Shown piece after piece: positions 46,738 to 57,063 of a stretch of DNA of 64,000 nucleotides. The stretch covers positions 744,001 through 808,000 of the forward strand of contig CAWIVZ010000008.1 of the NCBI GenBank assembly GCA_963839645.1, in the 5' to 3' direction. The translations under genes and the position numbers were made by a program. Position 1 is the first letter of the stretch; each line of letters begins with the position of its first letter. The notes under the pieces are model-generated. The model ran no database searches and was not told the DNA's origin. It saw nothing but the letters and a program-made list of their open reading frames with translations. This DNA is from PALSA-911 sp963839645. GTDB lineage: Bacteria; Pseudomonadota; Alphaproteobacteria; Acetobacterales; Acetobacteraceae.

Positions 46738-49003
46738 TCAAACCGGCAGCCCGTGTTCGCGCGCCCAGTTCAGGATCGGCTCGCGCAGGCTGGCCTCACC
46801 CGCCGCGTTGCGCCGGATGGCGGCCAGGAACGGGCGGAACGCGGACAGATCCAGCTGCGCCAGCAAAGCCTTCACCGGCAGCAACCCCGGCGCGGGCATC
46901 GACAGCGAGGTGATGCCCAGCCCGACCAGGGTCATCGCCTCGATCGGCCGCGAAGCCGCCTCGCCGCACAGCGACACCGGCACGCCGGCACCCCGGGCCT
47001 CGATCAGCACCGCCTCCAGCAGATCGAGCACCGGCGGCGACAGCAGGTCGTAGCGCCCGGACAGTGCCGGCGAGCCGCGATCGGCGGCAAACAGGAATTG
47101 CAGCAGGTCGTTGGAGCCGATCGAGACGAAATCGGCCTCCGCCAGCAGCGTGGGCAGCTGCCAAAGCAGGGATGGCACCTCCAGCATCGTGCCGACGGAC
47201 AATTCCCCAGGCTCCGGGCGCACCCGCCGCGCCTCGGCCAGCAACAGGGCGCGGGCGGCACGGAATTCGGCGACCGTCGCCACCATCGGGAACATCACCG
47301 ACAGCTTCCGCCCGCCGGCCGCCAGCAGCAGGGCGCGCAATTGCCGGCGCAGCAGCGCCGGGCGATCGAGGCCGATGCGCAGCGACCGCCAGCCCATCGC
47401 CGGGTTCTCCTCGATCGGCGCCGCGCCCGGCAGCAGCTTGTCGCCGCCGAGATCGAGCGTGCGGAACAACACTGGACGGTCGCCGGCGGCGTCCATCACA
47501 CGGGAATAGATCGCCGCCTGTTCGGCGGTATCGGCAACCGCGCCGCGGGCGAGCATGGCGATCTCGGTGCGGAACAGGCCGATGCCCGCCGCCCCCGTCA
47601 CGTCCAGTTGGGCGAGTTCCAGGCCCAGGCCCACGTTCAGCATCAGGCTGACCGGCGTGCCGTCGCGGGTAGCGGCGGGACGATCCCGCAGCGCCGCCCA
47701 GCCGGCCTGCATGGCGCTGCGCGCCTCCATCGCCCTGGCATAGACCAGCCGAACATCGGTGTCCGGGCGCAGGATCAGCTGACCGGCATCACCGTCCAGC
47801 ACCGCCTGGTCCTGCGGGCCGGCGGCATCCACCACCCCGCGGATGCCGCCGAGCATCGGCAGGTTCAGCGCCCGAGCCAGAATGGCGGCATGGCCGGAGG
47901 GGCTGGCCTCCTCGACCGCCACGCCGGCGATGCCGCGGGCATGCCAGTCCAGCAATTCCGCCGGCCCCAGCCGCCGCGCCAGCAATATGGCGCCTGGCGG
48001 CACCGCCTCGTGCGCCGCGACATTGCCCGACAAGGTCCGCATCAGCCGCCCGGCCAGATCCTCCAGATCGGCCAGCCGCTCGCGCAGATAGGGGTCGGTG
48101 ATGCGGCGCATCCGGTCGCGCAATTCCCCGGCGACACGCTGCACCGCGGCCTCGGCGGAAAGCCCGCCGCGGATCACCTCGCCGACGCGGCGCAGCCAGC
48201 CGGCATCGGCGGCGACCAGGCGATAGGCCTCCAGCACTTCGCGCGAGGCCGAGGCATCGGCGCTGTCGGCCGCCTCCGCCGACGGCATCCGCGCCTCGAT
48301 CAACTCGTCCAGGCCCTGCTGCATCCGCTCGGCCGCCTCGTGCAGGCGCTGCAGTTCGGCCTCGGGGTCGTCGGCCAGCAGCTTGCGCGCGATGTGGAAG
48401 CTGCCATGCAGCATGACCGGACCGATGGCGATGCCGGCCACCAGCGTGGTGCCGGGAAACACCCGCGGCAGCGTACCGGCCAGGCCCTCATCCGCGCCGT
48501 CGGCCTGGCCCGACGCCGCCAGAACCTCGGCCAGCAGCATCGACACGGTTTCCAGCACGTCCACTTCATCGTCGCTGTAGTGGCGCGGGGTGCGGTTCTG
48601 CACCGCCAGCACGCCCAGCATGCGCCCGGCGCGGCGCACCGGCACGGCCAGCAGCGAGGCATATGGCTCCTCGCCGGTTTCCGGGCGATAGGCAAAGGCG
48701 GGGTGGTTCTGCGCGTCCGGCAGGTTCTCCACCGTAGCGGTGGCCGCGCACAGCCCGATGATACCCTCGCCGACGCGCAGCCGGGTGCGCCCGACCGCGT
48801 TCGGGTTCAACCCCTCGGTCGCCGCCAGTTCCAGGATGTCGCCGGGACGCTGGACATAGATCGAGCAGACCTCGCTCACCAATTCGCTGGCCACCAGGCG
48901 AACCAATTCCGCCAGCGGCGCGGCATAGGGCTGGCATCCGGGGTCGCATGCCCGACGCCATCAGCTCGCGCAGGCGCGACAGCAGACGGCGCGGGGTGGT
49001 CAT
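46738..49003 (-). CDS. ptsP: Nitrogen PTS enzyme I, PtsP (frame broken)
   Basis: About 754 residues after removing one extra base near 48950. A GAF domain (about 25-160) is followed by the enzyme I domains: N-terminal, the phospho-His segment GHAAILARALNLPML, and the PEP-binding barrel (GIGLFRTEIAML, NPAMGWRSLRIGLDRPALL, FVSIGSNDLLQFLFAADRGS; each given within 20 residues). PtsP starts the nitrogen-related phosphorelay to NPr. The N-terminal MTTPRRLLSRLRELMASG lies one frame over from the rest. Confidence 0.93.
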
Positions 49004-49148
49004 CTGACCGCCATCCGGAAGCGGGGTCGGCCGGCAGGTCTTCGGCGCTGGAGCGTCGGAACTGCCGCGATGCACGGTCGCGACGGCGTTTCCTCCTTCC
49101 CAGCACCAAATCCTCGCCGGCCCTCCGCGCAGACTTTCCGGACGGACA

Positions 49149-50213
49149 CTAGGTAGATCGACCGCGGGCGGCCAGCGCGGTCACCGCCTGGTCGACCAGT
49201 TCGGCGATCACCTCGGCGACCGACTGCTCCGCGGTCACCATGCCGACAGACTGGCCCGCCATTACCGACCCGGTATCCACGTCGCCCTCGATCACCGCGC
49301 GGCGCAGCGCGCCGGCCCAGAAATGCTCGATTTCCAGCTGCGCGGCTTCCTTGGTCAGTTCGCCGGACTGGAACCGCGCCAGCGTCTCGCCCTGGTGCGT
49401 CAGGAAGCGCTTGGTGCCCTCGTTGACCAGCCCGCGCACCGGGATCACCGGAAAGCGTTCGTCAAGCTGGATGGACGGCAGGGCATCGCGTGCGTTGGCA
49501 CGGATGAAGGCACGCTTGAAGTTGGCATGGGCGATGCTGTCGGTGGTCGCGGCGAAGCGGGTGCCGAGCTGGGCACCGGACGCGCCCATCTCCAGATACG
49601 ACAGAATAGCTTCGCCACGGCCCAGCCCGCCGGCGACGAACACCGGCACGTCGCGCATATGCGGCAGGATCTCCTGCGCCAGCACGGTCAATGAAACCGG
49701 GCCGATATGGCCGCCGGCCTCGGAGCCCTCGATCACGATGGCGTCGGCGCCCGAGCGGACCAGCCGCTTGGCCAGCACCAGCGCCGGGGCGAAGGCGATC
49801 AGCCTGGCGCCGCCATCCTTCACCGCGCGCACCGCGCCGCCGGGCGGAATGCCGCCGGCCAGCACGATATGGCCGATCCTGGCGTCCAGGCAGACGCGGA
49901 CCAGATCGTCCAGCTGCGGATGCATGGTGATCAGGTTGACGCCGAACGGCTTGCCGGTGAGCGCCTTGGTGCCGGCGATCTCCTTTTCCAGCAGCTCCGG
50001 CCCCATCGCGCCGCAGGCGATCACGCCGAAACCGCCGGCGTTGGACAGCGCAGCGACCAGATGCCGCTCGCTCACCCAGCTCATCGCGCCGCCAAGGATG
50101 GCGACCTCGCTGCCGAGAAAGCTCGTTCCGCGCGACCACAGCCGGTCCAGTTCAGTCCGGGCGGCTACACGGGCCGGATCGGGATGCAGGATATCAGGCG
50201 GCATCGAGGCCAT
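49149..50213 (-). CDS. Nitronate monooxygenase-family flavoprotein
   Basis: A 354-residue TIM-barrel flavin enzyme of the 2-nitropropane dioxygenase/nitronate monooxygenase family. Motifs AILGGAMSWVSERHLVAALS, GGFGVIACGAM, EGSEAGGHIGP and VFVAGGLGRGEAILSYLEMGA are present. It may detoxify nitronates, though some relatives are enoyl reductases. Its start (ATG 50213 or 50204) overlaps the end of lysC. It breaks the usual lysC-ptsP adjacency. Confidence 0.88.
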   Translation of the reverse strand: MASMPPDILHPDPARVAARTELDRLWSRGTSFLGSEVAILGGAMSWVSERHLVAALSNAGGFGVIACGAMGPELLEKEIAGTKALTGKPFGVNLITMHPQLDDLVRVCLDARIGHIVLAGGIPPGGAVRAVKDGGARLIAFAPALVLAKRLVRSGADAIVIEGSEAGGHIGPVSLTVLAQEILPHMRDVPVFVAGGLGRGEAILSYLEMGASGAQLGTRFAATTDSIAHANFKRAFIRANARDALPSIQLDERFPVIPVRGLVNEGTKRFLTHQGETLARFQSGELTKEAAQLEIEHFWAGALRRAVIEGDVDTGSVMAGQSVGMVTAEQSVAEVIAELVDQAVTALAARGRST

Positions 50214-51442
50214 AAGCGGTATGCAGCGCGCGCACGGCCAGTTCCGTGTAATCGGCTGCGATCAGCACGCTGACCTTGATCTCGCTGGTGGAAATCACCT
50301 GGATGTTGATCGCCTTGTCGGCCAGCGCGCGGAACATCGTGTTGGCGACGCCGGCGTGGCTGCGCATGCCGGTGCCGACCACGCTGATCTTGGCGACCGA
50401 GGGGTCCGCGATCGCCTCGGCATGGCCGATCTGGCGGCTGTGCCTCCGCCAGGGTCGCCTGCGCGCGCGGCAAATCGGCCTTGCCGACGGTGAAGGTCAG
50501 GTCGGTCATGCCGTCGGCCGAGAGGTTCTGCACGATCATGTCGACATTGACGTTGTGCTCCGCCAGTGCGCCGAAAATGGCCGCGGCGATGCCCGGCCGG
50601 TCCGGAATGCGCCGCAGGGTGATCTTCGCCTCGTCGCGGGAATAGGCGATCCCCGATACCATCTGCTTTTCCACGATCTCGTCCTCATCCACTACCAGGG
50701 TGCCGGCATTGTCGCCGTCGAGCGGATCGCTCGGATCCATCTCCACGAAGCTCGACAGCACCCGCACCCGCACCCGCTCGTTCATCGCCAGTTCGACGCT
50801 GCGGGTCTGCAACACCTTCGCACCGACCGAGGCGAGTTCCAACATTTCCTCGTAGGCGATCTTGTCCAGCTTGCGCGCCTTGCTGACGATTCTGGGGTCG
50901 GTCGTGTAGACGCCATCCACGTCGGTATAGATATCGCAGCGATCGGCCTTCAACGCCGCGGCCAGCGCCACCGCCGAGGTATCCGAACCGCCGCGCCCCA
51001 GCGTGGTGATGCGATGGTCCGGGCCGATGCCCTGGAACCCCGACACGACCGCCACCTGGCCGAGCGCCATGCGCCGGATCAGCTCGGTGCCGTCGATGCC
51101 CATGATCCGCGCCTTGCCGTGCGCGTCATCGGTCTGGATCGGGATCTGCCAGCCCTGCCAGGACCGTGCATCGACGCCACCTTCCTGCAAGGCAATCGCC
51201 AGCAGCCCGGTCACCACCTGCTCGCCGGTCGCCACCACCGTGTCGTATTCCCGCGCATCGTGCAGCGGCGCCAGCGCCTGACACCAGCCAACCAGCTGGT
51301 TCGTGGCGCCGGACATGGCGGAGACGACGACGGCGACCTCATGACCGCGCCCCACTTCGCGCGCCACCCGGGCGGCGACATTGCGGATGCGGTCGAGGTC
51401 CGCGACGGACGTGCCGCCGAACTTCATCACGATGCGGGCCAT
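50194..51442 (-). CDS. lysC: Aspartate kinase (frame broken)
   Basis: About 415 residues after removing one extra base near 50435-50445. The kinase domain starts MARIVMKFGGTSVADLDRI (KFGGTS at 7-12) and has GRGGSDTSAVALAAALKADR. Two ACT domains follow; the second (KISVVGTGMRSHAGVANTMF) lies one frame over. It makes aspartyl phosphate for Lys, Thr, Met and diaminopimelate and should be feedback-controlled through ACT. Divergent from ubiG. Confidence 0.95.
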
Positions 51443-51477
51443 GGCGGTCGGGTCTTGCTCCGGGTTGGCTTTTAGCG

Positions 51478-51511
51478 GGTTGCGCGCTTTGCCAGGTTGC
51501 GCGCTTTGCTG
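51478..51511. repeat. 17-base tandem duplication between lysC and ubiG
   Basis: GGTTGCGCGCTTTGCCA (51478-51494) is followed directly by GGTTGCGCGCTTTGCTG (51495-51511). It lies in the divergent lysC/ubiG gap, about 40 bases before ubiG. It may be a two-site operator or a slip duplication. Confidence 0.5.
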
Positions 51512-51550
51512 GGGGCGCACACATACTGGTGCTGGGTTTGAGGAGCAACC

Positions 51551-52277
51551 ATGCAGGACACGTCCATCGTTCCGGAGGAGGTGGCGCGGTTCGACGCGCT
51601 GGCCTCGCGCTGGTGGGATCCGAACGGGCCGATGCGCCCGCTGCACCGCATGAACCCGGCGCGGATCGACTGGATCACGGCCAGGATCGGCCGGCACTTC
51701 GCCGATTGTGATGCCCGGCCGGCCGCCACACGGGTGTTGGATGTCGGCTGCGGCGCCGGGTTGGCGGCGGAGGCCTTGTCGAAGCGTGGCTACCCCGTTC
51801 TGGGCATCGACGCCGCCGGCGAGGCGATCGAGGCGGCGCGGGCGCATGCCGGCCGGCCTGGGCCTGGAACTGGACTATCGCGCCGCCACGGCGGAAGCCC
51901 TGCTGGCGGAAGGCCTGCGCTTTCCGGTCATCACCGCGCTGGAGGTGATCGAGCACGTGGCCGACCCCGACGCGTTCCTGCGCACCCTGGCCGACCTGCT
52001 GGAGCCGGGCGGGCTGCTTTTCCTGTCCACGCTGAACCGCACCCGCCGGTCCTTTGTCGTGGCCAAGCTCGGCGCGGAGTATCTGCTGCGGCTGCTGCCG
52101 GCGGGCACGCATGACTGGAAGAAATTCATCACCCCAGCCGAACTCGGCGCCGGGTTGCGCCGGGCCGGGCTACGCGTTCAGGACATGGCGGGCCTGTCCC
52201 CCGCGCCGCTGGCAGGCGGCTGGCGCGCCGGGCACGACCTGACCGTGAACTACATCGCGATGGCCGGGAAACCTTAA
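51551..52277 (+). CDS. ubiG: Ubiquinone O-methyltransferase UbiG (frame broken)
   Basis: About 241 residues after removing one G near 51850-51853. It performs both O-methylations of ubiquinone synthesis. N-terminal VARFDALASRWWDPNGPMRP, SAM motif VLDVGCGAGLAAE, then past the break VITALEVIEHVADPDAFLRT and GTHDWKKFITPAEL. GAGGAG lies before the start. Divergence from lysC is the usual alphaproteobacterial layout. Confidence 0.94.
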
Positions 52278-52299
52278 CCCCGCAAGCCCGGCAGGCCGC

Positions 52300-52506
52300 C
52301 TATTCCAGGGTAAATCCCACCTTCAGGGTGACCTGATAGCGGTTCACCTTGCCGTCCGCGATATTGCCGCGCATCTGCACAACCTCGAACCAGCCAAGAT
52401 GGCGCAGCGAACCGGACGCCTTGGCGATGGCATTCTCGATCGCCATGGAAATGCTCTTGTCCGAGGTGCCAACGATCTCGACGACCTTGTAGACCGGATC
52501 CGACAT
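52300..52506 (-). CDS. Dodecin
   Basis: A 68-residue dodecin, a dodecameric flavin-storage protein. VYKVVEIVGTSDKSISMAIE, HLGWFEVVQMRGNI and YQVTLKVGFTLE are diagnostic, with the flavin-stacking Trp (W in HLGWFEV). It is a single-gene unit that converges with ubiG. Confidence 0.93.
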   Translation of the reverse strand: MSDPVYKVVEIVGTSDKSISMAIENAIAKASGSLRHLGWFEVVQMRGNIADGKVNRYQVTLKVGFTLE

Positions 52507-52704
52507 GTTCAACTCCCTGCGGCCGCTTCTTCTGCGGGAGTCCCGGCATGGGCGGCCGCGCCGATGGTTCAGCGGATTTTTCACGAACAAGCCTGGACGC
52601 ACAGGGACAGCCACGCTGCGCCTGCCGGGAATGTGGGCCCAATGGGGCCGGGTATTCAATGGTTTTCGCGAGGATCGCCGTCGCAGCGGCGACGCCGAGA
52701 GCGG

Positions 52705-53181
52705 TCAGCTGTCGGCGCGGGGCAGCCAGGGGATGGCGGCCACCTCAATTCCTTCTTCCGACAGCTTTTCCGCCTGTTCGGGCGTCGTCTCGCCGTAGAT
52801 CCCGCGCTTACCGCTCTCGCCGCGATGGATCTTGCGGGCCTCGTCGGCGAATTGCGGGCCGACATAGTCGCAGTTCTTCTCCACCTCCGCGCGAACTCGC
52901 TGCAGCATGGCGCGGACATGATCGGGCATCTTGCCGCCGGCAGCCAGCGGCAGGCTTTCCGGGCCGGAGGCCGGAACCGGCACGGGAGGCAGTATCTCGG
53001 GTTCGGCGCTGCGGCGTTTGCTCGGCACATGCGGCGCCATCAGGGCGCGCTCCACCTTCACCGCGCCGCAGGTCGGGCATTCGATCAGCCCGCGCTTGGC
53101 CTGCCGCTCGAAACCGGCACTGTCCTTGAACCAGCCATCGAACTCGTGGCCCTGATCGCAACGCAGCTGGTAGTGGATCAT
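52705..53181 (-). CDS. DUF1178 protein
   Basis: A 158-residue protein of the DUF1178 family. It begins MIHYQLRCDQGHEFDGWF and has a zinc-ribbon-like pattern (Cys8, Cys35 and Cys38 in CPTC), then a long linker and the conserved GPQFADEARKIHRGES and IYGETTPEQAEKLSEEGIE. The function is unknown. It often lies near grxC in alphaproteobacteria, as here. Confidence 0.92.
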   Translation of the reverse strand: MIHYQLRCDQGHEFDGWFKDSAGFERQAKRGLIECPTCGAVKVERALMAPHVPSKRRSAEPEILPPVPVPASGPESLPLAAGGKMPDHVRAMLQRVRAEVEKNCDYVGPQFADEARKIHRGESGKRGIYGETTPEQAEKLSEEGIEVAAIPWLPRADS

Positions 53182-53302
53182 GCTCCCAATCCGGAAAAAT
53201 CGCCCCTTGGCCTATCCAAGACCGCAACCTTGGCACTCAAGGCAACGGAGTGCCAGCGCTAGATGACGCCAGGATGATAACAACCCGACGGTTCGGCCGG
53301 GA

Positions 53303-53563
53303 TCAGGCCGCCTTCAGCAGCGGATCGAGCTTGCCGGCCCGGTCCAGCGCAACCAGGTCATCGCAGCCCCCGACATGCGTGCCGCCGATGAAGATCTGCG
53401 GCACGGTGGTGCGCCCGCCCGAGCGGCGCACGGCATCGGCGCGTTCCTGCGAGCCGTTCGGGGCATGGATCTCACGGAATTCGACCCCCTTGGCCTGCAG
53501 CAGGTTCACTGCGCGGGCACAGTAGGGGCACCAATCCTGAACATAGACGTCGATCTCGGGCAT
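53303..53563 (-). CDS. grxC: Glutaredoxin 3
   Basis: An 86-residue glutaredoxin with the active site CPYC (Cys12, Cys15), the TTVPQIFI cis-Pro segment and the glutathione-binding GGCDDLVAL. It reduces disulfides with glutathione. It follows comF on the minus strand after 59 bases. Confidence 0.96.
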   Translation of the reverse strand: MPEIDVYVQDWCPYCARAVNLLQAKGVEFREIHAPNGSQERADAVRRSGGRTTVPQIFIGGTHVGGCDDLVALDRAGKLDPLLKAA

Positions 53564-53622
53564 CAGAAATCTCCTTCAGGGAAAGAAAATCGGGATAATC
53601 GCCCGCTTCCGCAAGGGGCCGC

Positions 53623-54421
53623 TCACTCCAGACGTGGATCGGGCACCCGGGCCGCCACCAGCACGTCGACCGCCACCGCCCCCGCGCGAAGCAGGGCGGC
53701 GGCGCATTCGTTGGCGGTGGCACCGGAGGTCATCACATCGTCGATCAGTAGCACCCGCGCCCCGGCGATCCGCCGCAGGCGGGAGGCGCGCGCCACGAAC
53801 GCTCCCTGCACCTCCGCCGCCCGCGCCTCGGCCGATTTGTCGCCGAGTGACTTCGTCGCCCGAATCCGCACCAGCGCGTCCGGCTGCACCGGGATGCGGG
53901 ATCGGCGGGCGATGGCGCAGGCCAGCAGGGCCGCCTGGTTATAGCGCCGCTGGAACAGCCGGCGCCGGTGCAGCGGCACCGGCACCAGCAGATCCGTCCG
54001 GGCCAGCAACATCGCCTCCGGCGCGCACCATCAGCGGCGCCAGCGCGGCGGCCAGGTCGGTCCGGTCGGCATGCTTCAGCGGCAGGATCAGCCGACGCGA
54101 TTGCGGGTCGTAGCGCAGAGCGGCCCGCGCCTGCCCGAACACCGGCGGCAGCAGGACGCAGCCCGGACATAGCCGCTCCGCCCCGCCCAGCGCCGCCCCC
54201 TGGGAAGCCATCATGAACGGCACGCCGCAGCGCGAGCAACAGGGATCGGAGACGAAGCCTGTCAGGCGAAAGCAGTCGACGCAAAGCTGGCCAGGCACCT
54301 GCACCGGCTGGTCGCAGGTGGCGCAGTTCGGCGGCAGCAACAGATCCAGCAGGCCGCGCCCTGCGAACCGGGCGCCCTTTCCCAGGCGGGCATTCAGTCG
54401 CGCGAAGCCGCTAATGTCCAA
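53623..54421 (-). CDS. ComF-family phosphoribosyltransferase-like protein (frame broken)
   Basis: About 265 residues after removing one G near 54018-54022. The N-terminal zinc part has CATC, CVDC, CSRC and CPGC pairs; the C-terminal part has the PRTase motif VLLIDDVMTSGAT. ComF is needed for DNA uptake in transformable bacteria; elsewhere the role is unclear. TTG 54421 is the first start not embedded in the upstream rhodanese gene and overlaps its stop by 11 bases. The frame reading further upstream has no likeness. Confidence 0.85.
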
Positions 54422-55988
54422 CGCCGAAATGAACGGTGCCGTCACGGACGATCTCGTGCACGAGGTCGATCTCCCAGGACAGATAGGCGTGCATCGCTTC
54501 CTCCACGCCGGAATTGCGATCATAGGGTCGCAAATAGAAATCCACGCAATCCTTGTCCGCCGGAGCGGCGCGATCCTTCGTCAGCGCGTGGCCGGCGGCC
54601 TTCCAGGCGGCGGTGCCGCCCTCGAGCACGCGCACCTCCGCGCCGGTCAGCCCGCGCAGCTCGGCCGCGGCAAGCGCCGCCAGCATCGCGTCCGGCGCCG
54701 CGACCACTACCTGCTTCGCGTCCGCCAGTTGCGCGCCCAGCGCCGCGAGCCGGGTGCGGATGCCCCAGATCGCGCCTGGGATGTGCCCGTCGCGGTAATC
54801 GATGCTGCGGGCGAGATCGACCACCACCGTGCCGGGCGCCATCAGCAACGCGGCCAGGCCGGCGACATCGATCATGGCGACCACCGGCTTTTCCGGCTCG
54901 GCGAGCGCCGGCGCCGAGCCGCGCAGCGCGTTCAGGCCGCCCTCGACCACGAACACATCCTGATGCCCCATCTGCCGCAGCCAGGCGGCGGACATCCGCG
55001 CCCGTACGCCGGTGTCGCACAGCAGCACGATCCGCGCGCCGCGCACGCCGATCCAGGTATCCGTCGCCTGCACCAGTTGCCCGCCCGGCGCGTTGCGGCT
55101 GCCCGGCCGGTAGCCGGCGCGGAATTCAGCGGGATCGCGCACATCCAGCACATACAGGGTGCGGTGCGGGTCCATCTCGAAGCGGGAAAGCTCGGCCGGC
55201 GAGATCACCCGCACACCGGATGCATCGGCGAAGGCGGTTGCCCGGCGCAGCGCCTCGGCGGCGGTCTGCGGCGTGCCGGGGATGAATTTGTCGGTCCGGC
55301 CACGGTCGCAGGTCAGCCCGGCCAGCTCCCAGCCCATCGTGCCGTTGCGCAGCGCCACCACCTTGTTGGGGATGCCGGCCCGGCGCAGGCTTTCCGCGCC
55401 CATGATGCTGCGCGTGCGCCCGGCGCAGTTCACCACCACCAGCGTGTCAGGGCTCGGCACCAGATCCCCGATGCGATAGGCCAGTTCCCCGCCCGGCACG
55501 CTGATCGCGGTGGGAATGGTCATGCGGGCGAATTCCTCCGCCGTGCGGCTGTCCAGCACCACCATGTCGCGCCCGGCGTCGATCCATTGCTTCAACACCG
55601 GCGCGTCCACGCTCTCCGTGCCGTAATGGTGCTCGACCCATTCGCCGAACGCCTTGGACGGCACATTGACGCCGCTGAAAAGCACATAGCCCGCCGCTTC
55701 CCAGGCCTTGGTGCCGCCGGCCAGGACGGCAACATCGGTGCAGCCGATGCTCTCCAGATAGGCCGCAAGCTTTTCCGCCAGGCCGCGCCCATCATCGGTG
55801 CACACCACGCGCGTGCCCCGCCGCGGCAGCAGCGCCGGCGCGCGGATTTCCGCCCGCGACAACGGGCAGGGAATGGCCCAGAACAGATGCGAGGCGCCGA
55901 ACTCGCCCTCCTCGCGCGCATCCAGGATGGCGAGCTCCTGCCCGTCCTCGATCCAGCCCCGCAGCGTCTTCGCATCGACCGTCTTCAT
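54411..55988 (-). CDS. Four-domain rhodanese-like sulfurtransferase
   Basis: A 525-residue cytoplasmic protein with four tandem rhodanese domains. The active-site Cys is present in domains 1 (Cys63 in VVCTDDG), 2 (Cys188 in VNCAGRT) and 3 (Cys324 in LLCDTGVRAR), and replaced by Ala431 (VVVAAPDA) in domain 4. Rhodaneses pass sulfur from thiosulfate or persulfides. ATG 55988 is preferred because GGGAGG precedes it. The C-terminal 45 residues are a separate conserved tail with FYLRPYDRNSGVEEAM, seen in related quadruple-domain proteins as far as I recall. Confidence 0.9.
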   Translation of the reverse strand: MKTVDAKTLRGWIEDGQELAILDAREEGEFGASHLFWAIPCPLSRAEIRAPALLPRRGTRVVCTDDGRGLAEKLAAYLESIGCTDVAVLAGGTKAWEAAGYVLFSGVNVPSKAFGEWVEHHYGTESVDAPVLKQWIDAGRDMVVLDSRTAEEFARMTIPTAISVPGGELAYRIGDLVPSPDTLVVVNCAGRTRSIMGAESLRRAGIPNKVVALRNGTMGWELAGLTCDRGRTDKFIPGTPQTAAEALRRATAFADASGVRVISPAELSRFEMDPHRTLYVLDVRDPAEFRAGYRPGSRNAPGGQLVQATDTWIGVRGARIVLLCDTGVRARMSAAWLRQMGHQDVFVVEGGLNALRGSAPALAEPEKPVVAMIDVAGLAALLMAPGTVVVDLARSIDYRDGHIPGAIWGIRTRLAALGAQLADAKQVVVAAPDAMLAALAAAELRGLTGAEVRVLEGGTAAWKAAGHALTKDRAAPADKDCVDFYLRPYDRNSGVEEAMHAYLSWEIDLVHEIVRDGTVHFGVGH

Positions 55989-56008
55989 GACAACCTCCCC
56001 CGCCCCTT

Positions 56009-56044
56009 CCCGAAACCTCGGCGCGTCCCGAAACCTAGGCGCGA
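56009..56044. repeat. 18-base tandem duplication
   Basis: CCCGAAACCTCGGCGCGT (56009-56026) is followed by CCCGAAACCTAGGCGCGA (56027-56044), with three mismatches. It lies in the divergent gap between the rhodanese and methyltransferase genes. Confidence 0.5.
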
Positions 56045-56089
56045 GCCCAAACGCTTGGCAATTGCGCCGCCGCACGGCACAGAGGGCGT

Positions 56090-56950
56090 ATGAGCGACCC
56101 GATGCAGATTTTCGACCGCCAGGCGGTCCGCCGCCACCGCGACCGAGCGGCGAGGTCGGTGGGACAGGTCGCCGACATCCTGCGGGACGCCGCGGACCGG
56201 CTGCTCGACCGGCTCGACGACACCACGCGCCGCTTCGGCCAGGCGCTGGAAATCGGCGGTCGCGGCATCATCGCGCCGATGCTGCGCGCGCGCGGCATCG
56301 AGGTGGTCAGCTGTGACCTCTCGGCGGCGATGGCCGCGTCAAACGGCGGCCTGTGCGTCGCCGCGGACGAGGAATGTCTGCCCTTCGCTGCGGCCTCGTT
56401 CGATCTGGTGGTCGCCAGCCTGTCGCTGCACTGGATCAACGATCTGCCCGGCGCGCTGCTGCAGATCCGCCAGGCGCTGCGCCCGGACGGGCTGTTCCTC
56501 GCCAGCATCCCCGTCCTCGGCACCCTGGCCGAACTCCGCAGCGCGCTGACCGAAGCCGAGGCCGAGATCACCGGCGGCGCCGCGCCACGGGTTTCCCCCT
56601 TCCCCGATTTGCGCGACTGCGCCGCCCTGCTGCAGCGCGCGGGCTTCGCCCTGCCGGTGGCTGACATCGAAGAGATCAAGCTGCTGTATGCCGACCCCTT
56701 CGCCCTGCTGCGCGACCTTCGCGCCGGGGGTGAAACCAATGCGGTGCGCGAACGCGACCGCCGCATCCCAACCCGCGCCCTGTTCCCCGCCGCACTCGCC
56801 CGGCTGGCATCGGACGGTGGCCGCACACCCGTTACGTTACGCCTGGCGATGCTGACCGGCTGGGCCCCTGCGCCTACCCAACCCAAGCCGGCCGAACGCG
56901 GCAGCGCCAGCGTGTCGCTCGCCGAAGTCTTGAGAAAGGAATCTCCCTAG
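56090..56950 (+). CDS. NDUFAF5-like SAM-dependent methyltransferase
   Basis: A 286-residue class I methyltransferase-fold protein. It begins MQIFDRQAVRRHRDRAA, the NDUFAF5/BioC-like N-terminus, and has LEIGGRGIIAPMLRARG and VVASLSLHWINDLPGALLQI. In the alphaproteobacterial NDUFAF5 group the human relative hydroxylates an Arg of complex I subunit NDUFS7 rather than methylating it. The neighbourhood of comF and grxC supports the group. Confidence 0.87.
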   Translation: MSDPMQIFDRQAVRRHRDRAARSVGQVADILRDAADRLLDRLDDTTRRFGQALEIGGRGIIAPMLRARGIEVVSCDLSAAMAASNGGLCVAADEECLPFAAASFDLVVASLSLHWINDLPGALLQIRQALRPDGLFLASIPVLGTLAELRSALTEAEAEITGGAAPRVSPFPDLRDCAALLQRAGFALPVADIEEIKLLYADPFALLRDLRAGGETNAVRERDRRIPTRALFPAALARLASDGGRTPVTLRLAMLTGWAPAPTQPKPAERGSASVSLAEVLRKESP

Positions 56951-57063
56951 CCAGAGGTGACGAAAATTTCATTGCCAACCTGCGGCCGAAATGCGATAGC
57001 CTGCGCGCTCGATCTTATAACAAAACAAATAACCAAATTCGGGAACAGCAACAGGAGGCTGCC

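Noticed and set aside
53250..53525. Plus-strand frame over grxC
   Set aside because: The minus-strand glutaredoxin is complete and certain.
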